Source: Chloroflexota bacterium (GTDB lineage: Bacteria; Chloroflexota; Anaerolineae; UBA3071). Taken from it: a stretch of 19,998 nt of DNA. Shown here piece after piece: positions 1-7,498 of the stretch (positions within the stretch are counted from its first letter, which is position 1; each line of letters starts with the position of its first letter). Made by a program: the position numbers and the translations under genes. Where the stretch lies: positions 1 to 19,998 of the forward strand of contig JACNHM010000296.1 in assembly GCA_014383605.1 (NCBI GenBank), in the 5' to 3' direction. The notes below the pieces were generated by a model. It did not search any database. It was given only the letters and a program-made list of their open reading frames with translations, and had not been told where the DNA came from.

Positions 1-395
1 GCGAGAAGCTGGGGCCGATGGTGTTCGGGCAGAAAGAGGAACTGGTCTTCCTGGGACGGGAGATCGGCGAGCAGCGGAACTACAGCGAAGCCGTGGCACG
101 CCAGATTGACCATGAGGTGAGTGATATCATCGAGAGAGCCTACGCCCAGGCCAAGGAAATCCTCACCACAAATAGTGAATCGCACCACCGCATCGCTCGG
201 CGGTTGATCGAGGTGGAGACCATTGAGAGGGAGGAATTCGCGGCGCTTCTGGCTGGCCGGCCTGAAGATGCTCCAAAAGCTTCACCGGCACCGGCGCGGC
301 CGCGAGCGCCCGAGCGAGAGGAGCGCTTGGAAGCCAAGCAACCGATCGAGCCCCAAAAGAGCGGACGGCCCCAGCCGGCGCCCGCGCCCATCTAG
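1..395 (+). CDS. ftsH: ATP-dependent zinc metalloprotease FtsH, C-terminal fragment
   Basis: This is the 3' end of a gene that begins before the window; the reading frame is open from base 3 and stops with TAG at 393-395. The visible part is the end of the FtsH peptidase domain: EKLGPMVFG, then FLGREIGEQRNYSEAVARQID and a helix with IIERAYAQAKEIL, which is the standard helical end of the M41 domain. The AAA module and the HEXXH zinc site lie upstream and are not seen. FtsH is a membrane-anchored hexameric protease that degrades misfolded and regulatory proteins. After the conserved part (to about codon 85) there is a Pro/Ala/Arg-rich tail of about 45 residues, probably disordered. A strong terminator follows at 422-449. 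The internal ATG at 18 is not the true start, because conserved residues precede it. Confidence 0.93.
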   Translation, partial: EKLGPMVFGQKEELVFLGREIGEQRNYSEAVARQIDHEVSDIIERAYAQAKEILTTNSESHHRIARRLIEVETIEREEFAALLAGRPEDAPKASPAPARPRAPEREERLEAKQPIEPQKSGRPQPAPAPI

Positions 396-421
396 TGCAT
401 GCTGGTGAGGCATTCAGACCA

Positions 422-453
422 GCGGCGGATGTGCACATCCGTCGCCTTTCTAT
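422..453 (+). terminator. Rho-independent terminator after ftsH
   Basis: The arms at 422-432 and 435-445 pair over ten base pairs around a TGCA tetraloop, with one G-U wobble. CTTTCTATT follows directly. It sits 27 bases after the ftsH stop codon, as expected for the end of that transcript. Confidence 0.75.
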
Positions 454-610
454 TCTGCGGCCAGACGGCCTGCAGAAGCAACGACGACCTGGCGGCGCTG
501 GCCCGAACGTCGTTCTTGGACCTGCCCTGTCTGGGAGTGTGACGGGAGAAGCTCGCTCGTCCAGTTCTTGCTGCGCACGTCCTACCTAACTTCACTCACA
601 AGGGTCGAGG

Positions 611-1651
611 ATGAACAAGTTGATCAATGAAAATCAGATGTTGAACATTGGCGTTATCGGCGTTGGATCCATGGGACGCAACCATGCCCGTGTCTTGGCC
701 GAACTGCCGTATGTGAACTTGGCCGCCGTGGCGGACATTGAGACGGCCGCCCTGTACAAAGTGGCGCGCACCTATCGGGCGCGGCCCTACACCGACTACA
801 GGGTCATGCTGGATCAGGAGGGGCTAGACGCGGTCTCCTTGGTGGTGCCTACGGCACTTCACTATCCGATAGCCAAGGAGATCATCGAGCGAGGGGTCCA
901 CGTCTTCGTTGAGAAGCCCTTCACCCTGCGGGTGGAAGAAGGAAAGGAATTGATCGCTGCCGCCAGACAGAAGAACGTCAAATTGGGCGTGGGGCACATC
1001 GAGCGCTTCAATCCCGCCATCGTGGAACTCAAACGGCGTATGGAACATGCACAGCTTGGGAATGTGTATCAGATTCACGCTCGCCGCGTGGGCCCCTTCC
1101 CGCCGCGGGTAGATGACGTGGGCGTGATCCTGGACTTGGCGACGCACGAGTTGGATATCATGGAATATATCACCAATTCCCCTGTATCCAGCCTCTATGC
1201 CGAGACGGAACGAAAGATCCACACTTCTCACGAAGACCTTCTCTTGGGCGTGCTGAAGTTCGAGAACGGGACCGTTGGCGTCCTGGACATCAACTGGCTC
1301 ACTCCAACCAAGATCCGGGAACTGGCCTTGCTCGGCGAGCGAGGCATGTTTTTGGTCAACTACCTCACTCAGGATTTCTACTTCTACGAGAATGCCTTCA
1401 CCAATGGCCAGTGGGAAGGGCTGACGGCGATCATGGGCGTGAGCGAAGGGCGACGAATCAAGTACGAGATCAAGCGGCGCGAACCGCTGCGGGTGGAACT
1501 TGAGGATTTCGTCACCTGCGTATTGCATGGCGGACGACCAACAGTCACCGGCGAGGAAGCCCTTAGAGCCATATTCCTTGCTGAAAAGATGATCCAATCC
1601 GGAGAGACAGGTCAGGTACTCCACCTGCTGAATGGGAAGGAAAGCACCTGA
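611..1651 (+). CDS. Gfo/Idh/MocA-family NAD(P)-dependent oxidoreductase
   Basis: The 346-residue product has the usual length and two-domain layout of the family. The N-terminal Rossmann fold shows the dinucleotide motif GVIGVGSMGRNHA (about residues 14-26), followed by the family signature EKPF (about 100) and HIERFNP (about 130). The C-terminal domain carries DLATHELDIMEYI, whose His is the usual catalytic histidine. The closest style is the sugar dehydrogenase branch (WlbA/MviM-like), which oxidises nucleotide sugars or inositol-type substrates; the substrate cannot be read from sequence. The ATG at 611 is preceded by a weak AGGGTCGAGG. A second ATG at 638, just before the conserved strand, is a possible alternative start. 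A role in surface sugar synthesis is possible, but the gene is about 4 kb from the glycan genes. Confidence 0.9.
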   Translation: MNKLINENQMLNIGVIGVGSMGRNHARVLAELPYVNLAAVADIETAALYKVARTYRARPYTDYRVMLDQEGLDAVSLVVPTALHYPIAKEIIERGVHVFVEKPFTLRVEEGKELIAAARQKNVKLGVGHIERFNPAIVELKRRMEHAQLGNVYQIHARRVGPFPPRVDDVGVILDLATHELDIMEYITNSPVSSLYAETERKIHTSHEDLLLGVLKFENGTVGVLDINWLTPTKIRELALLGERGMFLVNYLTQDFYFYENAFTNGQWEGLTAIMGVSEGRRIKYEIKRREPLRVELEDFVTCVLHGGRPTVTGEEALRAIFLAEKMIQSGETGQVLHLLNGKEST

Positions 1652-1677
1652 GGTAACCGAGGGCTCCTTCGCCTTTC

Positions 1678-1706
1678 TTGAACAAAATAGCAATCAGTGG
1701 TATACT
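1678..1706 (+). promoter_or_regulatory. Sigma-70 type promoter for dnaN
   Basis: TTGAAC at 1678-1683 is followed after exactly 17 bases by TATACT at 1701-1706, with TG one base before the -10 box (extended -10). Transcription would start near 1713, giving a leader of about 68 bases before the dnaN start. Confidence 0.65.
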
Positions 1707-1780
1707 ACTGGGAGTTGGAAGCTCAAGGTTAGCCACCGTCTTTGGAATATCAACCATCACGTTAGGGAGGAGGTAGTACC

Positions 1781-2947
1781 GTGCGCGTCTCCTGTTTGCA
1801 AGAGAATCTGGCGAAAGGGCTCTCCATCGTTGGCCGTGCTGTCTCTCACCGCAGCACTCTGCCGGTACTGGGCAACATCATGTTCAGCACCGACCGGGGG
1901 CGGCTACGACTCTCGGCCACCAACCTGGAGATCGGCATTCATTGCTGGGTAGGCGCAAAAGTGGAAGATGAGGGGGCTACTACCGTGCCTGCGCGCCTCT
2001 TGACCGACTTCGTCAACACCTTGCCCCCCGAACAGATTGATCTCAACTTGGTGGTACGCACGCAGAGCCTCAACCTCAGATGCGCGCGTTACGAGGCCAA
2101 CATCAAAGGGATTGATGCCAGCGAATTCCCCCTGATTCCCACCGCCGAAGCCAATGGCATGGTTGAGTTGGAGCTCGCTGGCCTGCGCCGCATGATAGAC
2201 CAGGTGGCTTTTGCGGCCGCTACCGACGAGAGCCGACCGACCCTGGCCGGAGTGTTCGCCAGCTTCCGTGACAGCCTCTTCACTCTGGCGGCCACCGATG
2301 GCTATCGCCTGTCCGTGCGCGAGACCCAGCTTGCCCAGCCCGTGCCGGAGCCTGTCTCGGTGATCGTTCCCGCCCGCAGCATGATGGAACTGGCCCGCAT
2401 CATCGGCCAGCTCCCGGAGCCAGAGGAAGAAGAGCCCGCCACCGTGCAGGTCACGGTCACGCCAGCAGGCAATCAGATCCTCTTCCACATGCCCCACGTG
2501 GACTTGCTTTCCCAGCTCATCGAGGGCACTTTCCCCGATTACCAGGTGATCATTCCCAAGTCCCATACCACGCGCACGGTGCTGGACACCAGCAGTTTCC
2601 TCAAGGCCGCGCGGGTGGCGTCCCTCTTCGCCCGCGATGGATCGAACATCGTCAACCTGCAAGTCACACCCGGCGGCGACGTCGGGCATCCCACCCGCGG
2701 CACAGTCACGCTGACAGCCACCTCAGCCGACCTGGGAGACAACGTCAGCGAGGTGGACGCCCTCGTGGAGGGGGCGGACATGGGTATCGCCTTCAGCGCC
2801 AAATATCTCATGGATGTCCTCTCGGTGATGGACACAGAACAGGTCGTCCTGGAGACGTCCAGCGCCACCAGCCCCGGGGTGATCCGCCCTGTGGGGGCCG
2901 GTCGCGAACTCTTCACGCACGTGATCATGCCCATGCGGCCCCATTAG
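1781..2947 (+). CDS. dnaN: DNA polymerase III subunit beta (sliding clamp)
   Basis: The 388-residue product is a full-length beta clamp, the ring-shaped dimer that tethers the replicative polymerase to DNA. The opening residues SCLQENLAKGLSIVGRAV and the following RSTLPVLGNIMF are typical of clamp domain 1. Domains 2 and 3 follow at about residues 130-250 and 255-388, with TDGYRLSVRE in the middle domain and the usual C-terminal end VIMPMRP. Translation starts at GTG 1781 with a near-perfect AGGGAGGAGG ribosome binding site seven bases upstream. The gene has its own promoter and is not next to dnaA, recF or gyrB, so this is not a classic oriC-region arrangement. A hairpin at 2981-3018 may end the transcript. 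Confidence 0.96.
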   Translation: MRVSCLQENLAKGLSIVGRAVSHRSTLPVLGNIMFSTDRGRLRLSATNLEIGIHCWVGAKVEDEGATTVPARLLTDFVNTLPPEQIDLNLVVRTQSLNLRCARYEANIKGIDASEFPLIPTAEANGMVELELAGLRRMIDQVAFAAATDESRPTLAGVFASFRDSLFTLAATDGYRLSVRETQLAQPVPEPVSVIVPARSMMELARIIGQLPEPEEEEPATVQVTVTPAGNQILFHMPHVDLLSQLIEGTFPDYQVIIPKSHTTRTVLDTSSFLKAARVASLFARDGSNIVNLQVTPGGDVGHPTRGTVTLTATSADLGDNVSEVDALVEGADMGIAFSAKYLMDVLSVMDTEQVVLETSSATSPGVIRPVGAGRELFTHVIMPMRPH

Positions 2948-2980
2948 AAGAGAAAACGAGCGCATGAGAGAGCCCAGGAG

Positions 2981-3018
2981 GGCATTGCGGTGCGGTCGAG
3001 ATGGCGCGCTGCAACGCC
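2981..3018 (+). terminator. Hairpin after dnaN, possible terminator
   Basis: A 14-position stem (2981-2994 with 3005-3018) has one mismatch and two G-U wobbles around a ten-base loop. It is followed by CTTTAG, a weak U tract. It lies 34 bases after dnaN. The rest of 2948-3150 shows only a 7-bp palindrome at 3091-3106 and two copies of AGTCCTTGT; I see no gene there. Confidence 0.45.
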
Positions 3019-3150
3019 CTTTAGTCCTTGTCCGACGGAAACAGGATGCAGAGCCAGACAGGCTTCAGTACCTCGTGACAAAAGACGAACGACGAAGACC
3101 TTCGTCAGTCCTTGTAGCCCGTGCTGGTTGGGGCTGCCTGGGGTAGAGGA

Positions 3151-3366
3151 GTGACGATCATTGTGAAGCCACCTCTGGAGGTACACCTGGGCGACATCGT
3201 CCGGCTGCGCAAGCCGCATCCCTGTGGCAGCTATGAGTGGGAGGTCACGCGCGTAGGGGCAGACATCCGCATTCGCTGTTGCCAATGTGGACGCCGCCTT
3301 CTCTTGCCCCGTCCGGATCTGCAGCGTCATGTCAAAAACGTGTTGCCCCGCTCTCCCACTCCCTGA
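3151..3366 (+). CDS. DUF951 family small protein
   Basis: The product of about 71 residues matches DUF951 along its length: LGDIVRLRKPHPCGSYEWEV, then RVGADIRIRC, CxxCGRR and LLLPRPDL. The three conserved cysteines (one in HPCGS, two in CCQCG) suggest a small metal- or nucleic-acid-binding fold, but no function has been established for the family that I know of. It is widespread in Firmicutes and Chloroflexi, often near replication genes, which fits its place after dnaN. The start is uncertain: GTG at 3121, 3151 and 3163 are all in frame. I chose 3151 because the conserved region begins soon after it; 3163 is as plausible, with AGAGGAG upstream. The gene ends 12 bases before the next start, so the two are probably co-transcribed. 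Confidence 0.82.
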   Translation: MTIIVKPPLEVHLGDIVRLRKPHPCGSYEWEVTRVGADIRIRCCQCGRRLLLPRPDLQRHVKNVLPRSPTP

Positions 3367-3378
3367 AGGTGAGAGGTT

Positions 3379-4947
3379 ATGTCCGCAGCGTCCAGGCGGG
3401 GTTTCGGCCCTGTGCTCGCCAATCGCCACTTTTGTGCCCTGTGGATCGCCCATGCGTTGGCGCAAACGGCCCAACAGGCCATCCACTTCGTGCAGATGAT
3501 CCTGGTTGAAGAACTAACCGGATCCAGCACGCACATTGGGCTGGTCATCCTCGCCTTCACCCTGCCAGGCGTGCTGTTCAGTCCCGTAGCTGGCGTGCTG
3601 GTGGACCGCTGGCCCAAGAAGGTCGTCTTGGTGAGCTCCAATGCGCTGCGGGTGCTTCTGGTATGCAGCTATCTGCCGGTGCTGGCCCTGCTGCGTGGCT
3701 GGTGGCTGTTGGCGGGCATCTATCTCATCACATTTGTTTCCTCAGCCATAGGCCAGCTCTCTGCGCCCGCCAAAGCTGCCACCATCCCTTCGCTGGTGGG
3801 CGAAGATCACCTGTTGACCGCCAACTCTCTTTTCAACCTCACGCTGGCCATTTCACAGGTGGCGGGCATCATCATTCTAGGGCCGCTGGCCACCAAACTT
3901 GTCGGCACACGCGGCGCGTTCGTGACCATCGCCCTGATGTACGCGGGAGCCGCCGCGGCGGTGAGCAGGCTGCCACGGCAAACCGTGCACTCCAAAGGGC
4001 CGATCTCTCCTCTCTCCGGGTGGGAACGCACGAAAGCCGACGTGCGCGAAGGCTGGACCTTCGTCATGCACAACCGACGGGTGCTCCTGGCTTTGTCCCA
4101 TTTGACTCTCATCGCCACGGTGATCATGATCATGGCCATGCTGGCTCCCGGCTTCGCCTCCCGCGTGCTGGGCAAAGCGCCCGAGGACGCGGTGTTCGTG
4201 TTCGCTCCCGCGGGAGTGGGCATGCTGTTGGCCACGGGCCTGCTGGCCCGCTTCGGATACCGCGTGCGCAAAGAGTGGCTAAGCAACATCGGGCTGGTGC
4301 TGCTGGGCTTCGGCTTCACCGCCCTGGGGCTGGTGACGCAGGGGTACCGCATTCTGCCAGAGCCTCTGCTGCGTCTCTATCCTCACGCCGCCCTCAGCCT
4401 GACGACGGCGGTCATGGGCATCAGCCTGCTGATGGGGCTGACCATGTCCGGCGTCAGCATCCTGGGACAGACGATCCTGCAAGAAGCGTCGCCGCCAGCA
4501 GTGCGCGGCCGCGTGTTCGCCCTGCAGTTCATGCTCAACAACCTCATCGGCATCCCGCCCATGTTGACCATCGGCGGCCTGGCCGACTGGGTGGGCATAC
4601 CACAGGTCATGTTGGGCCTGGGGGTGGCCGTGGTTATGGCTTCTGTGGTCAGCATCTACTTCACGCTGAGCCCGGCCCGGCGCCGCACGTTGCGAGAATC
4701 CCCTCGCCGGATTGGCGTTGCGGGGAAACGCGCCTGGGACTGGCTGGCCGGCGTTGGGAAGTTGACGAGGCAGGTTGCAGGAAGATGGTACAAGGTTTGG
4801 CTCGCCCTTTGTGCCAGAGTCATCCGATCTGTATCCAGGCAGAGAGCGGTGGCAGGCAATCCTTCTGTCAAGGGAAAGGAAGATAGCAGTGCAGAGGAAA
4901 GCACTGGTTCAGTATCTGAACAGCACCCTGAAGATCGAGGAGATTGA
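3379..4947 (+). CDS. MFS transporter (EntS/MFS_3-like exporter)
   Basis: The 522-residue protein has about 11-12 hydrophobic segments between residues 15 and 435, as in the major facilitator superfamily. The loop between segments 2 and 3 reads GVLVDRWPKKVVL, the family's conserved D-R-(x)-KK motif. The sequence APAKAATIPSLV in the first half is typical of the EntS-like/MFS_3 branch, which exports siderophores, drugs or other small molecules with proton antiport; the substrate is unknown. After about residue 435 comes an unusual hydrophilic, Arg- then Ser/Glu-rich tail of about 85 residues. The 3' end of that tail overlaps the start of the next gene by 59 bases. ATG 3379 follows AGGTGAGAGGTT. 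Confidence 0.88.
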   Translation: MSAASRRGFGPVLANRHFCALWIAHALAQTAQQAIHFVQMILVEELTGSSTHIGLVILAFTLPGVLFSPVAGVLVDRWPKKVVLVSSNALRVLLVCSYLPVLALLRGWWLLAGIYLITFVSSAIGQLSAPAKAATIPSLVGEDHLLTANSLFNLTLAISQVAGIIILGPLATKLVGTRGAFVTIALMYAGAAAAVSRLPRQTVHSKGPISPLSGWERTKADVREGWTFVMHNRRVLLALSHLTLIATVIMIMAMLAPGFASRVLGKAPEDAVFVFAPAGVGMLLATGLLARFGYRVRKEWLSNIGLVLLGFGFTALGLVTQGYRILPEPLLRLYPHAALSLTTAVMGISLLMGLTMSGVSILGQTILQEASPPAVRGRVFALQFMLNNLIGIPPMLTIGGLADWVGIPQVMLGLGVAVVMASVVSIYFTLSPARRRTLRESPRRIGVAGKRAWDWLAGVGKLTRQVAGRWYKVWLALCARVIRSVSRQRAVAGNPSVKGKEDSSAEESTGSVSEQHPEDRGD

Positions 4948-5626
4948 GGACATCTCCAACAACGGCCTGCAGGTGGAGGGCGCGGACGAGGTGCAGTGCG
5001 TGGCCTTCGCCGTGGACGGTTGCCAGGCAGCCATTGAGGCAGCCATCGCTGCCGATGCCCACATGCTCATCGTGCATCATGGCCTGTTCTGGAGCCGGCC
5101 ACTGCTGCTGGTGGGTCCACACCGCCGGCGAGTGAAGGCCCTGCTCGACGCCGGATGCTCGCTCTACGCCGCCCATCTGCCGCTGGACGTCCATCCGGAG
5201 GTGGGCAACAACGTGCAGTTGGCGCGGCTGCTGGGGCTCACGGTGACAGGGGACTTCGGCGACGTGGGGGTGGAGGCTCAGGCGCCGGAGGGATTGACGC
5301 TCAGCGTCTTTGTCGCACAAGTGCAGAGGGCGCTGGGGTATGCGCCGCGCCTGCAGGCTCACGGCCCGGAGGTGGTGCAGCGGATAGCCATCATGTCCGG
5401 CCGCGCCACCCGTGAGATTGCCGAGGCCGCGCTAGCCGGCTGCGATACGTTCCTCACCGGCGAACCGCTGCACGACGTTTACCATGACCCTGTCGAATAC
5501 GGCATCAACGTCATCTTCGCCGGCCACTACGCCACGGAGAAGGTAGGCCTGCAAGCGCTGGCGCGGCATCTGGAAGCGGAATTCGGCCTGAACACGGTGT
5601 TCGTTGATCTGCCGACGGGGTTATGA
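4889..5626 (+). CDS. NIF3-like dinuclear metal centre protein
   Basis: The 245-residue product is a short NIF3/DUF34 protein without the PII-like insert. Metal-ligand motifs are visible: IVHHGLFW (His63, His64), AAHLPLD, and near the end GHYATE (His213, Glu217). NIF3 proteins form hexameric rings with two metal ions per subunit; some act as GTP cyclohydrolase I type 2-like or hydrolase enzymes, but the general role is unsettled. I place the start at GTG 4889, where AAGGAAG lies six to seven bases upstream and the sequence QRKALVQYLN begins the conserved fold. The frame is open further upstream to an ATG at 4775, but those 38 residues lie inside the transporter gene and are not conserved-looking. 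The gene therefore overlaps the transporter gene by 59 bases in another frame. Confidence 0.9.
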   Translation: MQRKALVQYLNSTLKIEEIEDISNNGLQVEGADEVQCVAFAVDGCQAAIEAAIAADAHMLIVHHGLFWSRPLLLVGPHRRRVKALLDAGCSLYAAHLPLDVHPEVGNNVQLARLLGLTVTGDFGDVGVEAQAPEGLTLSVFVAQVQRALGYAPRLQAHGPEVVQRIAIMSGRATREIAEAALAGCDTFLTGEPLHDVYHDPVEYGINVIFAGHYATEKVGLQALARHLEAEFGLNTVFVDLPTGL

Positions 5627-5698
5627 CGTGAAACGTAATGCGTAAAACGTAAAGCGCAATCTCATTACAGTTTACGTTTTACGTTTCACGTTTTACGT
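5627..5698. repeat. Reiterated-word palindrome, CGTAAAACGTAAA type
   Basis: Directly after the NIF3 gene stop, short words such as CGTGAAACGT and CGTAAAACGTAAA are followed by their reverse complements. The arms 5641-5653 and 5671-5683 form a perfect 13-bp stem. The right arm, 5671-5690, is a 20-mer found identically at 15281-15300. The low GC content contrasts with the flanking genes. It could end the upstream transcript, but no T tract follows. Confidence 0.85.
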
Positions 5699-5753
5699 CC
5701 GGGCGCAGACGATGCTTTCACGCCATTTCCTGATTGAGGGCGAAGGGGTCAAG

Positions 5754-6839
5754 TTGAAAGTTGCGCTGGTGCACGATTGGCTGAACCAGATGGGCGGGGC
5801 GGAGAACGTGCTGGAGATGCTGGTGGAGATGTTTCCAGGAGCGCCCGTCTACACCAGCATGTACGAGCCGGACTTGATGCCCGCCGCCTATCGTTCGTGG
5901 GACATCCGCACCTCGTTCATGCAGCACCTCCCCGGTGTGACCGGCCGCCATCAAACGTACATGCCTCTGTACCCGTTGGCCTTCCGCTCCTTCGATCTCC
6001 GTGGCTACGACCTGGTGCTGAGCAACAAGAGCGGTTTCTGCCACGGCGTGCGGACAGGACCCAACACGACGCACATCTGCCACTGCCTGACGCCGACCCG
6101 CTTCCTCTGGATGTACGACAGCTACCGGCAGCGGGAGCACATCAGGCCGCTGGCCGATGCCCTGGTGCGTCGCTTGCTGGCCGTCCTGCGGCGCTGGGAC
6201 TACGCTGCCGCCCAGCGGGTGGATCATTTCATCGCCATCTCCAGCGCCGTGCAGGAACGCATCCGCAGCTTCTACGGCCGGCAGAGCGTGATCATTCACC
6301 CGCCGGTGGACACCGAGCGCTACACCCCGTCGGACGAGCCGCCGGAGGACTACTTCCTGGTCGTCGGCCGGTTGATCCCCTACAAGCGGGTAGACCTGGC
6401 CGTGCGGGCCTTCACGCAACTGGGGCTGCCGCTGGTGGTAGTGGGCGACGGGCGGGATCGGGCCAAGCTGGAAGCTGTGGCCGGCCGCAACGTCACCTTT
6501 CGCGGCCGGTTGCCCCACGGCGAGGAGTTGTTGACGCTCTACCGCCGCTGCCGGGCCTTCATCTTTCCCGGGCTGGAGGATTTCGGCATCGCGCCCGTGG
6601 AGGCGCAGGCCGCCGGCCGTCCCGTCATCGCCTACGCCGGCGGCGGCGCGCTGGACACGGTGCAGGAGGGCATCACGGGGACATTCTTCCACGAGCAGAC
6701 GCCAGAGGCGCTGGCCGCCGCCGTGCGGGGCTTCGATCCCGCCGCCTACGATCCCGCCGCCTGCCGCGCCAACGCTGAACGCTTTAGCGTGAGTGTCTTC
6801 AAGCGAAAGTTGTCGGCCTTCGTCGAGGAAAATCGCTGA
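5754..6839 (+). CDS. GT4-family glycosyltransferase
   Basis: A GT-B fold glycosyltransferase of about 361 residues. The N-terminal domain opens with KVALVHDWLNQMGGAENVLE, the usual acceptor-domain start with a Gly-rich loop. The C-terminal donor domain has VVGRLIPYKRVDLAV, then VVGDG and the catalytic E-x7-E motif EDFGIAPVE (Glu275 and Glu283). Such enzymes retain anomeric configuration and transfer a sugar from a nucleotide donor, here probably to a lipid-linked polysaccharide. I prefer the TTG at 5754, which has AAGGGG five bases upstream and starts exactly at the conserved strand. ATG 5712 is an alternative that adds 14 unconserved residues. The gene opens the exopolysaccharide block, together with the Wzz pair, the CpsD-like protein and RmlA downstream. 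Confidence 0.92.
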   Translation: MKVALVHDWLNQMGGAENVLEMLVEMFPGAPVYTSMYEPDLMPAAYRSWDIRTSFMQHLPGVTGRHQTYMPLYPLAFRSFDLRGYDLVLSNKSGFCHGVRTGPNTTHICHCLTPTRFLWMYDSYRQREHIRPLADALVRRLLAVLRRWDYAAAQRVDHFIAISSAVQERIRSFYGRQSVIIHPPVDTERYTPSDEPPEDYFLVVGRLIPYKRVDLAVRAFTQLGLPLVVVGDGRDRAKLEAVAGRNVTFRGRLPHGEELLTLYRRCRAFIFPGLEDFGIAPVEAQAAGRPVIAYAGGGALDTVQEGITGTFFHEQTPEALAAAVRGFDPAAYDPAACRANAERFSVSVFKRKLSAFVEENR

Positions 6840-6848
6840 GCCCCGGCC

Positions 6849-7298
6849 ATGCCCTACGAGGTGGATCAGAGCAACAAGATCGAGAGTGCCGGCGACACCG
6901 CCCTGGCGCTGAGCAACGACAAAGAGTACACGATCTGCATACCGGCCAGAGAGAAACAGGCTGCCATGGCCTACCTGACACACCGACGCCAAGGAAGCCG
7001 CAAGCTCAACTTCCTGCGCCTCTTCGCCGTGGCATTGTATTACCTGCTCCAAGAGTTACCACCAGGGGAACGGGTGACGATTGACATGGAGTACACGAGC
7101 CATGAACACGATATCCGGTCCATGTTGCTCAACCTGCTGTGGCGAGACGATCCTAAGTTCGATGCCGAGAACATCACCTTCGGATACGTGGGGAAGAAAT
7201 CGTCTGCCCACAAAAAGGCGCTGGCTGTCCATCAGAGGAAGGCCAAAGCGGATAGGACATTAAAAGCCGATGACCTGCTGAGGCAGATCATCGGCTGA
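6849..7298 (+). CDS. Hypothetical protein, 149 residues
   Basis: I do not recognise this protein. It begins nine bases after the glycosyltransferase gene, so it is probably in the same transcript, although the bases before its ATG hold no clear ribosome binding site. The product is soluble, with no signal peptide or membrane span. Visible features are a Gln/Arg-rich helix near residue 45, a strand VTIDMEYTSHEHDIRS (about 77-92), the segment ENITFGYVGKKSSAHKKALA (about 110-129) and a basic C-terminus. Alternating strands and helices with conserved-looking Asp, Glu and His suggest an RNase H-like or resolvase-like fold, but this is only a guess. Its last 12 codons coincide with a terminator-like hairpin that reads on the opposite strand. 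Confidence 0.7.
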   Translation: MPYEVDQSNKIESAGDTALALSNDKEYTICIPAREKQAAMAYLTHRRQGSRKLNFLRLFAVALYYLLQELPPGERVTIDMEYTSHEHDIRSMLLNLLWRDDPKFDAENITFGYVGKKSSAHKKALAVHQRKAKADRTLKADDLLRQIIG

Positions 7299-7391
7299 TG
7301 AGGACTAGCGGGGGACCCCTTTGGGTTGTTGGGGCCTGCTGCCAGGGAGAGAGCGTCCGGCTAAGGATAGCTGCGCCACTGGCCACCCGCT
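7259..7391 (-). ncRNA. Candidate structured small RNA, unit A
   Basis: A predicted transcript of about 133 nt starts near 7391, seven bases after a good promoter, and ends at the terminator at 7261-7296. Its first 85 nt (7391-7307) fold as a three-way junction. The closing helix P1 is AGCGGG (7391-7386) with CCCGCT (7312-7307). A long arm is closed by CTGGC/GCCAG (plus-strand 7379-7383 and 7341-7345) and contains inner pairs at 7352-7358 and 7365-7372. A short arm pairs CCCC with GGGG (7316-7319 and 7331-7334). A second copy at 7548-7636 keeps these pairs, with a compensatory change in P1. I do not recognise the family. The fold was made by eye. The plus strand could also fold, but the promoter and terminator favour minus. 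Confidence 0.55.
7261..7296 (-). terminator. Rho-independent terminator on the minus strand, inside the 3' end of a coding region
   Basis: Read on the minus strand, bases 7296-7265 form a 14-bp stem (nine pairs, a G-U wobble, four pairs) closed by a CTCA loop, followed by TTTT. The wobble position (7274/7287) is a G-U pair only in minus-strand RNA; in plus-strand RNA it would be a C-A mismatch. Strand preference and T tract both point to minus-strand use, ending small RNA unit A. Confidence 0.55.
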
Positions 7392-7397
7392 GGATAC

Positions 7398-7426
7398 AAT
7401 ATACCATATATGATTTCATTTGTCAA
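7398..7426 (-). promoter_or_regulatory. Sigma-70 promoter for small RNA unit A
   Basis: On the minus strand TTGACA (7426-7421) is followed by exactly 17 bases and TATATT (7403-7398), with TG one base before the -10 box. The -35 box is perfect and the -10 box matches 5 of 6. The first bases of helix P1 lie seven bases downstream, just where transcription should begin. The -35 box sits in a dyad, ATTTGTCAAAT, shared with unit B. Confidence 0.7.
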
Positions 7427-7498
7427 ATCTGCTTTGGTACAGTAACGATACTGGATGATACCGCGGGAGAGCGGCTTTCGGTGTGCCGCCTGCCGCAG

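Noticed and set aside
824..1693. A 289-codon minus-strand open frame opposite the oxidoreductase, and a similar one at 1904-2689 opposite dnaN
   Set aside because: Both are complementary to clear genes and contain no family motifs.
2964..3146. A 60-codon plus-strand open frame after dnaN
   Set aside because: It crosses the hairpin at 2981-3018, is Arg-rich without domain features and has no ribosome binding site.
5718..7052. A 444-codon open frame on the minus strand
   Set aside because: It is antisense to the glycosyltransferase and the next gene, has His/Gln/Gly-rich composition typical of a high-GC shadow frame, and shows no recognisable domain.
7371..7390. GCGCCACTGG in the repeated unit resembles the CCGCCACTG part of cobalamin riboswitches
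   Set aside because: The other conserved riboswitch boxes are absent and the promoter indicates transcription of the opposite strand.
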